A stretch of DNA of 64,000 nucleotides, from assembly GCA_002288455.1 (NCBI GenBank), contig NEUS01000004.1, positions 1 to 64,000 of the forward strand, given 5' to 3'. The notes below the pieces were generated by a model, which did not search any database, was not told the origin of the DNA, and saw only the letters and a list, made by a program, of their open reading frames with translations. Positions 43,487 to 51,954 of the stretch are shown piece by piece (position 1 is the stretch's first letter; every line of letters starts with the position of its first letter). The stretch is from Opitutia bacterium Tous-C1TDCM (GTDB taxonomy: Bacteria > Verrucomicrobiota > Verrucomicrobiia > Opitutales > Opitutaceae). Both the position numbers and the translations under genes were made by a program.

Positions 43487-45547
43487 ATGTCTGGCATGTC
43501 TCGCGTATCCCTGCGTTTTCTTGCCGCGTGCCTTGCTTCGGCCGGAGCGGCCGCGGCGCAGCCGGCCGCGGAGGCGCTGCCGGTGAAGTTGGCCGAGGTC
43601 GTCGTGGCGCCGAGCCGCTTCGGCGTGACGGAGGAACGCGTGACCGTGACGGCCGCGCTGACGAGTGCGGAGCTGGAGACGTTGCCGCAGATCGGCGACG
43701 ACCTTTACCGCTCGATCGCGCGGCTGCCCGGGCTGGCGGTGGATGATTTCAGCGCGCGATTCTGGGTGCGTGGCGCGCCGAACCGCGAGGTGCTGGCGCG
43801 TTTCGACGGCGTGGAATTGACCGAGCCGTTCCACCTGAAGGACATCGACGGGGCGCTTTCGATCGTGGATCCGCAGGTGATCAGCCGGCTCGACCTGGCG
43901 ACCGGCGGCCTGCCTGTCGACCAGGGCAACCGGCTCGCCGGCGCGCTTACCCTCGAATCGAAGGCGCCGGCGCAACGCCGGGTCGCCCTCGGCCTCAGCC
44001 TGAGCGGCGTGGGCGCGATGGGGCAGGGGCGCACGGCCGACGGCAAAGGCGCATGGCTGGCGGCGGCGCGCCGCGGCTATCCCGATCTGGCGCTGCGGGC
44101 GGCGGGGCGCGACGACGAGATCGATCCGCGGTACCACGACGCGTACGCGAAATTCGAATACCGGATCGCCCCGGCGCACACCGTGTCCGTGCACGCGCTG
44201 CACGCCGGCGACGCGCTGCGCTACCGCCGGACCAACGATCCCGATTTGGACAGCGCCTACGCCAGCTCCTACCTGTGGCTGCGCTGGCGCGCGGAATTGC
44301 CCGGCGGCCCGACGGGCGAAACGGTGTTGTCGGTCTCGCGGCTCGAGTGGAAACGCACCGGCGGCGGCCGGAACGACGGTTTTCCGTTTGCGTTGCGCGA
44401 CGACCGCCGGCTCGACGCGGCGGCGCTGCGGCAGGAGTGGACGTGGCCGCTGGCGGAACGGGCGCTGGTGCGCGCCGGGTTCGAGGCGAAGACGGGGGAG
44501 ATGCGCTACGACTATACCTTGGCGCGGCAGCAGACGATCGTGGCGGGCGGGCGGCAGGTCACGGTACCGATCACGGCGCGCGCGAGTTTGCGGCCCGAGG
44601 GCGACTACGCGGCGGCGTTTGTGGCGGGCCGGGTGCGCGTCCTGCCGGTGCTGGTGCTCGAACCGGGGCTGCGTTACGACCGGCAGGATTTCACGCGGGA
44701 CAAAGATTGGAGTCCGCGGATCAATGCCGTGCTGAACCTTGGCCGCACGACGCTGCGCGCCGCCTGGGGCGCTTACGCGCAGGCGCAGGGGTTGCATGAA
44801 CTGGCGGTGCCGGACGGCGAAACCGTTTACCGGCGTTCCGAGCAGGCGGAGCAAAAAGTGCTCGGCTTCGAGCGGCCGCTCGGCGGCGGGTTGGCCCTGC
44901 GGGTGGAAGGTTACGAGCGGACCTCGTGGCGGCTGCGGCCGCGGTGGGAGAATCTGGACAACGGCTACGACCTCTTCCCGGAAGTGCAGGACGACCGCGC
45001 GCGGTTGGCGCCCTCGCGGGGGCGGGCGCGGGGCGTCGAGGTGCTCGTGTCGGGCCGGCCGGGCGGGAAGCTGACCTGGAACGCGAGCTACGCCTGGTCG
45101 AAGACCGAAGAGCGGCTGGGATCGCGTTGGGTGCCGCGGGCGCGGGACCAAACCCACACCTTGCACGGGACGGCGACGTATGCGCCGAACCCGCGGTGGC
45201 AGTTCAGCGCCGCGTTCCAATATCACACGGGTTGGCCGACGACGGATGTGGTGTACTCGTTGGCGCCGCTGACCAACGGCCGGCGCGTGCTGGTCTCGGC
45301 GAACGGCGTGCCGTACAACTTGGCGTTGCCGGACTACCATCGGCTCGACCTGCGGGCGACGCGACGGTTTGTGCTGAAGCGCGGCGAACTGCGCTGTTTC
45401 CTCGACCTCTACAACGTGTACGACCGCACGAACTACGTGGGTTATCTCCACCGGATCAGCATCAACGGCACGGAAATCCGGGACCGGCGCGAGCCGCGGG
45501 ACCAATTGCCGTTTCTGCCGAGCGTGGGCCTGGCGTGGGAATTCTGA
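43487..45547 (+). CDS. TonB-dependent outer-membrane receptor (small)
   Basis: A 686-aa receptor with a signal peptide (SLRFLAACLASAGAAAAQ) and no N-terminal carboxypeptidase-like domain. The plug has AEVVVAPSRFGV, SIARLPGLAVDDFSARFWVRG and ATGGLPVDQGNRLAGAL. The barrel ends FLPSVGLAWEF with the expected terminal Phe. Two ATGs occur at 43487 and 43496; either works. It follows the MocA-like oxidoreductase by 24 bases. The ligand is unknown; size and plug resemble iron-siderophore or cobalamin receptors more than the large polysaccharide-type receptor next door. Confidence 0.87.
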   Translation: MSGMSRVSLRFLAACLASAGAAAAQPAAEALPVKLAEVVVAPSRFGVTEERVTVTAALTSAELETLPQIGDDLYRSIARLPGLAVDDFSARFWVRGAPNREVLARFDGVELTEPFHLKDIDGALSIVDPQVISRLDLATGGLPVDQGNRLAGALTLESKAPAQRRVALGLSLSGVGAMGQGRTADGKGAWLAAARRGYPDLALRAAGRDDEIDPRYHDAYAKFEYRIAPAHTVSVHALHAGDALRYRRTNDPDLDSAYASSYLWLRWRAELPGGPTGETVLSVSRLEWKRTGGGRNDGFPFALRDDRRLDAAALRQEWTWPLAERALVRAGFEAKTGEMRYDYTLARQQTIVAGGRQVTVPITARASLRPEGDYAAAFVAGRVRVLPVLVLEPGLRYDRQDFTRDKDWSPRINAVLNLGRTTLRAAWGAYAQAQGLHELAVPDGETVYRRSEQAEQKVLGFERPLGGGLALRVEGYERTSWRLRPRWENLDNGYDLFPEVQDDRARLAPSRGRARGVEVLVSGRPGGKLTWNASYAWSKTEERLGSRWVPRARDQTHTLHGTATYAPNPRWQFSAAFQYHTGWPTTDVVYSLAPLTNGRRVLVSANGVPYNLALPDYHRLDLRATRRFVLKRGELRCFLDLYNVYDRTNYVGYLHRISINGTEIRDRREPRDQLPFLPSVGLAWEF

Positions 45548-45554
45548 GGCCCGA

Positions 45555-45576
45555 GCCTGAGCCCATAGGCTCAGGC
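45555..45576. repeat. perfect hairpin immediately before a heptamer array
   Basis: GCCTGAGCC-CATA-GGCTCAGGC, perfect 9-bp arms with a 4-base loop, begins 8 bases after the TonB receptor stop. There is no T-run, so it may stabilise the mRNA end or act with a factor. Confidence 0.7.
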
Positions 45577-45577
45577 A

Positions 45578-45612
45578 GTTGAGCGTTGAGAGCTGAGGGT
45601 TGAGAGATCGAT
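45578..45612 (+). repeat. GTTGARN heptamer array ending GATCGAT
   Basis: GTTGAGC GTTGAGA GCTGAGG GTTGAGA GATCGAT, then CCACCGAGG. The end matches the array at 14071 (GATCGATCCGCCGAGG). Confidence 0.85.
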
Positions 45613-45723
45613 CCACCGAGGGGCCGCGCGGCGGGGAGTAAGCAGTTTCCGCAGGCTGGGGCGTCCGGAAATCCGGAGGACGGGCTAAACTCCGGGGCGG
45701 GACGCGCCGATGGTTGCTTCCAA

Positions 45724-46566
45724 ATGTTGGCTACGTCCCTTTCCGATGCCGAGCTGTTTGCCGTGGCGAAAGAGCTGCCGTCGGCTCCGCGCCTGCTGGT
45801 CGAATTGGGCCAGGCGATCCGGAATCCCCGCGTCGAAAGCAAGGACATCGTCCACTTGCTTCGGCAGGATCCGGCGCTGGTCGCCCGGCTGATCCGCATG
45901 GCCAATTCCGCGGCCTACGGCCGCGCCGAGCCCGCGGGTTCGATCGAGGACGCGGTCATGAGCGTGGGATTCCAGGAAGTCCACCGGCTCGTCGGCGCCG
46001 TTGCCGCCACGCAAATCTCGGATCAGAAGCTCGGCCTTTACGGCATCGGCGGACCCTTGCTGCGCGAGAACGCCCTGTTTGTCGCGGTGCTGATGGAGGA
46101 ACTCGCGGCCCACGCGGACGAGGATCCGCGGAGTTGTTACACGGTCGGCTTGCTGCGCTCGATCGGGAAGATGGCGCTGGATCTGATCGGGCGGCGCGAT
46201 CCGGCACTGCCGCCGTTTGCCGGCAGCGGATTTTCGACGTTGGATGCCTGGGAGCAGAAATACTGGGGTGTGACCAATTGCGAGATCGCCGAGCGCATCC
46301 TCCTGCATTGGCGGTTGCCGTCGGACACCGTGATTTCGATCCGGCACCACTATTTCCCGGAGAAACGCCACAACCCGATCATCCATTTGCTGAGTCTTGC
46401 GGCCGGTTCCGCCGAACACCGCTGCTTCGGCCTGCCGGGCGAGGAGGCATATTGGAAATTCACGCCGGAGAATTTCGCCAAGGCGGGCGTCGATGCCCGC
46501 GGTTTCCAGACCGTGACGGAACGCGCCCAGCGCACGTTCCAGCGCCTGAAGACGGCCTTGGGTTGA
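45724..46566 (+). CDS. HDOD-domain signalling protein
   Basis: A 280-aa cytosolic protein with an HDOD domain, a degenerate HD-phosphohydrolase fold used in regulatory proteins. LPSAPRLLVELGQAIRNPRVESKDIVHLLRQDPALVARLIRMANSAAYG is the classic start, and SIEDAVMSVGFQEVHRLVGAVA follows. TVGLLRSIGKMALDLI and ISIRHHYFPEK resemble HD-type helices, but the metal-binding HD pair is not intact, so a signalling role rather than catalysis is expected. No response-regulator or GGDEF domain is fused. The protein is a stand-alone signal adaptor; its partners are not in the window. Confidence 0.88.
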   Translation: MLATSLSDAELFAVAKELPSAPRLLVELGQAIRNPRVESKDIVHLLRQDPALVARLIRMANSAAYGRAEPAGSIEDAVMSVGFQEVHRLVGAVAATQISDQKLGLYGIGGPLLRENALFVAVLMEELAAHADEDPRSCYTVGLLRSIGKMALDLIGRRDPALPPFAGSGFSTLDAWEQKYWGVTNCEIAERILLHWRLPSDTVISIRHHYFPEKRHNPIIHLLSLAAGSAEHRCFGLPGEEAYWKFTPENFAKAGVDARGFQTVTERAQRTFQRLKTALG

Positions 46567-46634
46567 CGGTTTCGGCCGCCGCGCCGCCCCGCTTTCGGTT
46601 TGCGCCGCACCGCGGGTTTGCGGTGCAGTGCGTC

Positions 46635-47387
46635 ATGGTTCGCGGCCGATGGATTGTGCGTTCGTTGCTTCGTTGGGCATTGACCGCCGCGCTCGTCGGC
46701 ACCGCGGTTGCCGCGGAGCGCGCGGCGGAAATCGCGGCGATTCACCTGGAGGCGCTCGGCGGCCGCGAGCGCGTCGCGGCACTGACGGCGGTGCGCATGG
46801 CCGGCACGGTGGTCACGGCCGACGGCCGCACCGTGCCGATCGTCCTGCTGGCGGCGCGGCCCCGGCAACTGCGGCTGGAAATGGAGCTCGCGGGCCGGAC
46901 CGTGGTGCGCGGGACCGACGGCGTCCGGCCGCCGTGGCAGTTTGATCCGGCGAGTCCGGTGCGGGTCTCGGTACTGAGCGGCGCCGAGGCGGAGGATTTT
47001 GTCGCGGACGCCGATTTCGACGATCCGCTCGTGCCAAGGTCCGAGGGTGGCCCGCGATTGGAGTTTGCCGGCGAGGCGACGGTCGGCGGGGAGCGGCAGA
47101 TCCGGGTGTTCGTCGTGCGGTCGCCGGCCGAAACGGTCCTGCTGACCCTGGATCCGACGACCTACCTGATCCGGCAACGGATCCAGCAGCGCATCCGGGA
47201 CGGGCGGAGGGTCGAATTGGCGACACGCTACTCGGACTACCGGCCGGTGCAGGGCGTGATGCTCGCGCACACCGTGGAGATGTTCGAGGACGGCCGGCGG
47301 ACGCAGCGGGCCGCGTTCACACGCATCGAGCCCAATCCGGCGGTGCGCGCGGCCGATTTCGCGCCGCCGGGCCCGGTGCGGTTGTAA
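46635..47387 (+). CDS. exported LolA/LolB-like protein of unknown function
   Basis: A 250-aa protein with a signal peptide (about 1-27, LTAALVGTAVAA). The mature start, IAAIHLEALGGRERVAALTAVRMAGTV, is typical of small exported proteins annotated as outer-membrane lipoprotein-sorting-like. LTLDPTTYLIRQRIQQRI and VELATRYSDYRPVQGVMLAHTVE follow the same fold pattern. It may bind a lipid or lipoprotein intermediate in the periplasm, but no partner is present. The ATG at 46635 lies 68 bases after the HDOD gene. It is the second LolA-like protein in the window; the two are not close copies. Confidence 0.68.
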   Translation: MVRGRWIVRSLLRWALTAALVGTAVAAERAAEIAAIHLEALGGRERVAALTAVRMAGTVVTADGRTVPIVLLAARPRQLRLEMELAGRTVVRGTDGVRPPWQFDPASPVRVSVLSGAEAEDFVADADFDDPLVPRSEGGPRLEFAGEATVGGERQIRVFVVRSPAETVLLTLDPTTYLIRQRIQQRIRDGRRVELATRYSDYRPVQGVMLAHTVEMFEDGRRTQRAAFTRIEPNPAVRAADFAPPGPVRL

Positions 47388-47422
47388 CGAACTTCACGAT
47401 ACGCCGACCGCGCGAGGGCGGC

Positions 47423-47665
47423 TCAGCGTTTGAACACCATCACGGCGGTGCCGATAAGTCCGATGAGCCAGAGCCCGAGGATGACCGCGGGCGAGTATTC
47501 GCCTTTTTCAAAGGCGGCGATCGCGTTGCGGACGCCCATGCGGCCGTAGATGCCGAAGCCGAACACGCTGGCCGGCCCGGCGATGAAGGTGAAAACAATG
47601 AAGCGGAAAATGAAGTTGTAGCTCTTCTTTTCCGGTGGGTCCGATTCGTCGTCGTCCGCGCTCAT
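47423..47665 (-). CDS. small membrane protein (function unknown)
   Basis: An 80-aa protein with two likely membrane segments: about 17-41 (FIFRFIVFTFIAGPASVFGFGIYG) and about 60-77 (AVILGLWLIGLIGTAVMVF). The N-terminus is acidic (MSADDDESDPPEKK). I do not recognise a family. It starts at a good ATG and has normal local codon use, so it is likely a real gene. Confidence 0.65.
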   Translation of the reverse strand: MSADDDESDPPEKKSYNFIFRFIVFTFIAGPASVFGFGIYGRMGVRNAIAAFEKGEYSPAVILGLWLIGLIGTAVMVFKR

Positions 47666-47786
47666 GCCAAGGGTGAACCGGAATGTGGGTGCCGCGAAAA
47701 AGAGCCAAGCTTCGAAATTCCCCGGCGGTCGCCGGGAAGGAGCCCGGCCGGAAACGGCGGCCGCGACGGGGGCCGGAGGTATCGGC

Positions 47787-48410
47787 TCAGGGACGGCGCG
47801 TCGCGTCGATTTCCGCGATCTGGCGATCCTGCCGTCTTGCCAGCAATGCGAGTGCGGCCACGGCCCCGATCAGGGCGAGAAACATGTCCGACTGCGTGTC
47901 CCACTGGTAACCTTGGGTGCCGAGAAACTCGTCCGCCCCCTGGCCCAGGGCCAAGGCCGCGGCCCACTCGATGAGTTCGTAGGCGGCGCTCACGGCGAGG
48001 ACGATGCACACCACTATGAAGACGAGCATCCGGCGGCCGCGCACAAAGGCGCCGCGCAGCAGGATTTCCCGCGCCGCCAAGGCCGGCACGAAGCCCTGGA
48101 AAAAATGGCCGAGCTTGTCGTAGGGATTGCGTTGCCAGCCGAACCCTTCGGCGACCCAGAAACCGAGCGGCACGCGCGCATAGGTGTACGCGCCGCCGAC
48201 GGCCAGCACGACGGCGTGGGTCGCGATCAACCAATAGAGCAACGGCGTGAGCGGGCAGCGGGTGCGCGTCACCCAGAGCAACGGAAACACGACCATGATC
48301 GGAGCGACTTCGAGCGCCCACGTGGTGCGGTCGTAAGGTGAGAGGCCGGATCCGATCACCGCGACCGCGGCGACGACGGTGCCAGCCAGCAAGGTCAGGG
48401 GGCGGTTCAT
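47787..48410 (-). CDS. DUF2238 family membrane protein (YjdF-like)
   Basis: A 207-aa inner-membrane protein with six hydrophobic segments. The family signatures NPYDKLGHFFQGFVPALAARE and YELIEWAAALALGQGADEFLGTQGYQWDTQSDMFLALIGA are intact, with conserved His, Glu and Asp residues that suggest a membrane-embedded active or metal site. The function is not established for the family. It is separated by 112 bases from the lipoprotein gene upstream on the same strand. Confidence 0.88.
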   Translation of the reverse strand: MNRPLTLLAGTVVAAVAVIGSGLSPYDRTTWALEVAPIMVVFPLLWVTRTRCPLTPLLYWLIATHAVVLAVGGAYTYARVPLGFWVAEGFGWQRNPYDKLGHFFQGFVPALAAREILLRGAFVRGRRMLVFIVVCIVLAVSAAYELIEWAAALALGQGADEFLGTQGYQWDTQSDMFLALIGAVAALALLARRQDRQIAEIDATRRP

Positions 48411-48522
48411 GGGGAAGGTTGGCCGGAATCGTGGGATAAAAACGTTTCGCGGGCGACAGGTCAGGCCAGCTGGCCGCGCCGCAACCGCAACGGGAAACGG
48501 GATCGGCGCGGCGGCGCGGTTC

Positions 48523-49002
48523 TCATTCCACGACGACTTCGATTTCGTTCGAAGTCGCAGGTGTCGGAAACGCGCTGCGCGCCTGGATGCGGTAGCGTCC
48601 GGCTTGGCTGAAACGGACGGTTCTCTCGCGCCGGGCCTCGCCGCTGAACGTGGCGAATCCGGCCGGGGCCACCAGCCAATGCAAGTTGCCAGTCACCTCG
48701 AATCCGCTCTGCCGGGCCGGAGGTTCCTTGGTCCACGGAGTCAATCCCGGCACGGCCTGGTCGGGCCGGACGCGTTGCCACGGTCCGTTCGTCCGCGTTG
48801 CCTGCAGCAGGACTTCCTCCCCGACCTTGAGGCGGGCGGGCACGGCGATCACGACTTCGCAGCGATACGTGCTCGCCGGCACGAAAATCCATTCCGGCGG
48901 CGGTTCCGCGCAACCGCCCAGCGCCAGCAGCGCGAGAACGAGGCCGGGGAATTTCGGGACGGCGCGCGGTGGGCGGAGGGAACGCGGACTCACCGCGCTC
49001 AT
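48523..49002 (-). CDS. predicted lipoprotein of unknown function
   Basis: A 159-aa protein starting at ATG 49002; the ORF track begins further upstream at 49128, inside the tail of the DUF1223 gene. The signal FPGLVLALLALGGC ends in a lipobox (LGGC), so the Cys is expected to be lipidated. The mature part, starting AEPPPEWIFVPAS, is beta-rich and repeats phrases such as VGEEVLLQATRTNG and RTVRFSQAGRYRIQARS, resembling an Ig-like domain. It lies 53 bases after the DUF1223 gene and probably shares its transcript. Confidence 0.65.
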   Translation of the reverse strand: MSAVSPRSLRPPRAVPKFPGLVLALLALGGCAEPPPEWIFVPASTYRCEVVIAVPARLKVGEEVLLQATRTNGPWQRVRPDQAVPGLTPWTKEPPARQSGFEVTGNLHWLVAPAGFATFSGEARRERTVRFSQAGRYRIQARSAFPTPATSNEIEVVVE

Positions 49003-49055
49003 CTGGCAGAAATCGGCGTCGCGGCAAGCGAGGTCGAGCCGCGGGAGCGCGGCGC

Positions 49056-49844
49056 TTACAGCCCGGCCGGCGGCAGTTCGCCGCCCAAGGCTTGCAGGGG
49101 CGCGAGCTGTCCCGCCGGGGTCACCCACACGGCGATCGCCCGGCCGCCGCCCGGGGAGGCGTGCTCCGGCGGGAGCGAAACTTCGGCGCGGAAGAGGCCT
49201 CCTGCCGGCACCATCGGCTGCGTCGTCAGGCCGAGCGCGACGAAATCGTGCTTGAGGCGCCGGCCGCGGTTCTCGCCCGCGCGGACATCGGAAGCGACCC
49301 CGCGCGAGAGCAGCGCGATATGTACCTCGACGTTTCCGCCGGGGGCCGGCGGGGTGAATTCGATTTGCCAGCTTCGGCCGTCCGCCGACTGCGCGCTGAG
49401 CCGGCCGGCGTTGGCGGCAGTGGCGGACGGAACGGCGTCATCCCGGGCCCAGGTGCGCCATTCCTGGCCGTTCAAAACCAAGCCCGGCGTGTAGATGGTT
49501 CGGCTGTTCCACGCGGCGGCATAGGTGCGCTGGCGCACGGTGAATTCGCGGGCCGCCCAAGGATCGCGCCAGCCGAGATGGTCCCAGTAGTTGACGTGCA
49601 GGGCCACCGGCACGAACTCCGTCCAGAGGCCGGGCCGCGCGCCGAGGCGGTTCAACCAGGCTTCCGCCGGCGGGCAACTGCTGCAGCCTTCAGAGGTGAA
49701 GAGTTCCACGAGTGCCGTCTGCTTCGGGCCGCTGCGGAAGTGCAGGGCGGAGTCGGCGGCCCGGAGGATTGATCCGGCGCCGGCGGCCAACGCGACGGCC
49801 AGGCAAACTCCGGGGTGCAAGCGGGCGAGGGTAGGCGGCTTCAT
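49056..49844 (-). CDS. DUF1223 family exported thioredoxin-like protein
   Basis: A 262-aa secreted protein with a signal peptide (about 1-30) and the DUF1223 thioredoxin-like fold. ALVELFTSEGCSSCPPAEAWLNRL contains a CxxC-like pair (CSSC) at the thioredoxin active-site position, and VALHVNYWDHLGWRDPWA and YTPGLVLNGQEW are family hallmarks. A redox role in the cell envelope is plausible. Upstream on the minus strand lies a GGGAATAG-N15-CTCCCATT promoter that mirrors the one for the divergent dinB gene; the motif is shared with coaB and doxX, so this gene is part of a proposed ECF-like regulon. Confidence 0.9.
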   Translation of the reverse strand: MKPPTLARLHPGVCLAVALAAGAGSILRAADSALHFRSGPKQTALVELFTSEGCSSCPPAEAWLNRLGARPGLWTEFVPVALHVNYWDHLGWRDPWAAREFTVRQRTYAAAWNSRTIYTPGLVLNGQEWRTWARDDAVPSATAANAGRLSAQSADGRSWQIEFTPPAPGGNVEVHIALLSRGVASDVRAGENRGRRLKHDFVALGLTTQPMVPAGGLFRAEVSLPPEHASPGGGRAIAVWVTPAGQLAPLQALGGELPPAGL

Positions 49845-49882
49845 CGGCGGAAGGCGTGCGGGTGGTTTTCACGGGGCATGCG

Positions 49883-49913
49883 AATGGGAGCAAGGGAACC
49901 GGAAACTATTCCC
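49883..49913 (-). promoter_or_regulatory. ECF-like promoter for the DUF1223 gene
   Basis: On the minus strand, GGGAATAG (49913-49906), a 15-base spacer and CTCCCATT (49890-49883). The -35 arm is half of the palindrome TATTCCCGGCCGGGAATA. The motif lies 38 bases before the ATG. Confidence 0.5.
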
Positions 49914-49917
49914 GGCC

Positions 49918-49949
49918 GGGAATAAACGGCCGCGGCGGGCGCTCCCAAC
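49918..49949 (+). promoter_or_regulatory. ECF-like promoter for dinB-NRDE
   Basis: GGGAATAA (49918-49925), a 16-base spacer and CTCCCAAC (49942-49949), ending 23 bases before the dinB GTG. It is divergent from and abuts the DUF1223 promoter. Confidence 0.5.
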
Positions 49950-49972
49950 GGTGCTTTTCCAATCCTTCAGTT

Positions 49973-50503
49973 GTGACTCCGCTTTCATCCATCCAAGTCG
50001 CCACGCTCGCCAATCTGGCCGTCATCCGGCAGGGCATCGCCCTGCTCTCGCCGCTGGGGGAGGCGCGATTCACGGCGCGCATTCCGATCTGTTTCGACGC
50101 GTCGATCGGCGGCCACGTGCGCCATATCGTCGAGCACTACCAAAGTTTTCTCCGCGGCTTGGACGAGGGGAAATTCGATTACGAGCACCGGCCCCGCGAC
50201 GCCTCGATCGAGGGCAATGCGGCCGTCGCCGTCGCCGCCCTGGAAGACATCTGCGTCCGCCTGCGAGCCGCGGGGGCGACCCTGCCGAACCGCGGCCTGC
50301 CGCTTTGCGCGGAAACGACGGCGGGCGAGCTGACGGGAACATCGGTGCTGCGCGAACTCGAGTTCCTCCTGAGCCACACGATCCATCACTACGCGCTCGT
50401 CGCGGTCATGGCGCGCCTGCAAGGGTGCGAACCGGAGGCGACCTTCGGGGTCGCGCCTTCCACCCTCAAATTCCAGCAGTCGCAGGCCGCATGTGCACGG
50501 TGA
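49973..50503 (+). CDS. DinB-family protein
   Basis: A 176-aa four-helix metal-binding protein of the DinB/YfiT group. The likely metal ligands are His in GGHVRHIVEHYQSFL near residue 45 and in SHTIHHYALV near residue 138. Members often use bacillithiol or other thiols or have unknown substrates. The start is GTG 49973, giving MTPLSSIQVATLANL; the ORF-track ATG at 49856 lies upstream of the promoter. The gene overlaps the NRDE gene by 13 bases, so the two form an operon under the ECF-like promoter. Confidence 0.82.
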   Translation: MTPLSSIQVATLANLAVIRQGIALLSPLGEARFTARIPICFDASIGGHVRHIVEHYQSFLRGLDEGKFDYEHRPRDASIEGNAAVAVAALEDICVRLRAAGATLPNRGLPLCAETTAGELTGTSVLRELEFLLSHTIHHYALVAVMARLQGCEPEATFGVAPSTLKFQQSQAACAR

Positions 50504-51252
50504 GCTGGACCGGCCGGCCCGGGGGCTACGATCTCTTCTTCAACCGGGACGAACTCGCGACGCGTGCGCCCGAGCTGCCGCCGGCACCGGCGCAACGGGA
50601 CGGCGCGACTTACGCGGCGCCGCGCGACGGCGACCACGGCGGCACCTGGCTGCTCGCCAACGAATTCGGCCTGACGATCTGCCTGCTCAACGACTACGCC
50701 GCGACGTGGCGTCCCGCCGACACCGCGACCCGCGTCAGTCGCGGCCACATGGTGTTGGCGTGCGCGGCGGCGGCCGACCACGCGGGCGTCACCGAATTGT
50801 TGCAACGGCAACCGCTCGCGCGCACGCCGGCGTTCCAGCTCCTGGCGTTGGCTCCGGACGAAGGTGCGCTCGTGATGCACTGGAACGGAACCCGGCTCGA
50901 GCCGCGGACACGCGCGGCCGGCCTGCCGCTGCTTTCGTCATCGTCCTTCGATACCGCCGCCGTGATCGCGCGGCGCACCGCGTGTTTCGGCGCGACGGTG
51001 CGTTCGCCGCACCGGCCCGCGGTCGAGGAACTCGCCGCGTTCCACCGGCAGCACGAGCGGGGCGAGAGCGCGTACTCGGTTTTGATGCGGCGACCGGATG
51101 CCGCCACGCGGAGCGTTATCCACGTCACCGTGCGCCCGGATCAGGTCGGCCTTCGCTACGAGCCGGTGCGTTGGGCGATGCACCGGGCCGTGATGCTGGC
51201 CCCTACGCGGGTGAGTTTGCCGCGCTCGCGGCCGCGAGGCGGTTCAAAATGA
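50491..51252 (+). CDS. NRDE family protein (TANGO2-like)
   Basis: A 253-aa Ntn-hydrolase-like protein. It starts MCTVSW, with Cys2 at the position of the potential N-terminal nucleophile, and contains the family name motif FFNRDELATRAPE, then GTWLLANEFGLTICLLND. The eukaryotic relative TANGO2 is linked to heme and lipid homeostasis; the bacterial role is open. The start overlaps the end of the dinB gene. Its 3' end overlaps the convergent coaB gene by 50 bases. Confidence 0.88.
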   Translation: MCTVSWTGRPGGYDLFFNRDELATRAPELPPAPAQRDGATYAAPRDGDHGGTWLLANEFGLTICLLNDYAATWRPADTATRVSRGHMVLACAAAADHAGVTELLQRQPLARTPAFQLLALAPDEGALVMHWNGTRLEPRTRAAGLPLLSSSSFDTAAVIARRTACFGATVRSPHRPAVEELAAFHRQHERGESAYSVLMRRPDAATRSVIHVTVRPDQVGLRYEPVRWAMHRAVMLAPTRVSLPRSRPRGGSK

Positions 51253-51868
51253 ATTCGGCCACGGCGGACTTGGGGGCCGGTCCGAAATCCGCCCGATCGC
51301 CGGCGGCACCGAGGAGAATGATCGCGTTGTCGTCCGCGTCCATGCCGAGGCCGGCCCGGCTCACATCGTTGGCGACGATCCAATCGAGACGCTTTTCGGC
51401 CAATTTTCGCCGGGCGTAGCTCTCGACGTCGTTGGTCTCGGCGGCGAAGCCCACGACCGTCTGGCGCGGCGTTTTCCGGGCGGCGAGGGTTTTGAGGACG
51501 TCGATCGTCGGTACCAATTCGAGCACGACGGGCCCGGGTTGTTTTTTCTGTTTCTGCGCGGCGGCCGTTAGCGGGCGGTAGTCCGCCACGGCGGCGACCG
51601 CGATGAACAGGTCGCAGGCGGCGAAGGGCGCCTCGCAGGCGGCGAACATCTCCGCGGCCGACACCACGCGCCGCACATTGACGCCGGCCGGTGCCGGGAG
51701 CGCGACGGGCCCGCTCACCAGATCCACGGTCCAGCCGCGCGCGGCGGCGGCGGCGGCGAGCGCGTAGCCCATTTTGCCGCTGGAGCCGTTGCTGAGGAAA
51801 CGCACCGGATCGAGGTGTTCGCGCGTGGGGCCGGCGGTGAGCAGGCAGCGGAAAGGACGGGACGACAT
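51203..51868 (-). CDS. coaB: phosphopantothenate-cysteine ligase (stand-alone CoaB)
   Basis: A 221-aa CoaB domain that joins phosphopantothenate to cysteine with nucleotide, a step in coenzyme A synthesis. Signatures are LLTAGPTREHLDPVRFLSNGSSGKMGYALA near the N-terminus, VAAVADYRP, LVPTIDVLK and VGFAAETNDV. In most bacteria CoaB is fused to CoaC; here CoaC is a separate gene 4.2 kb away on the other strand. The ATG at 51868 (MSSRPFRCLL) is preferred over 51928. An ECF-like promoter, CCGGGAATAA then CTCTCGCC, lies directly upstream. Confidence 0.9.
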   Translation of the reverse strand: MSSRPFRCLLTAGPTREHLDPVRFLSNGSSGKMGYALAAAAAARGWTVDLVSGPVALPAPAGVNVRRVVSAAEMFAACEAPFAACDLFIAVAAVADYRPLTAAAQKQKKQPGPVVLELVPTIDVLKTLAARKTPRQTVVGFAAETNDVESYARRKLAEKRLDWIVANDVSRAGLGMDADDNAIILLGAAGDRADFGPAPKSAVAEFILNRLAAASAANSPA

Positions 51869-51881
51869 GGCGGGATACTTT

Positions 51882-51913
51882 GGCGAGAGACGGACGACGG
51901 GCAGCTTATTCCC
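51882..51913 (-). promoter_or_regulatory. ECF-like promoter for coaB
   Basis: On the minus strand, GGGAATAA (51913-51906), a 16-base spacer and CTCTCGCC (51889-51882), 14 bases before the coaB ATG. The -10 match is the weakest of the four. Confidence 0.4.
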
Positions 51914-51954
51914 GGGCCGAGCGGACAATATTCACCGGCCGGCCGACGAGGTCC

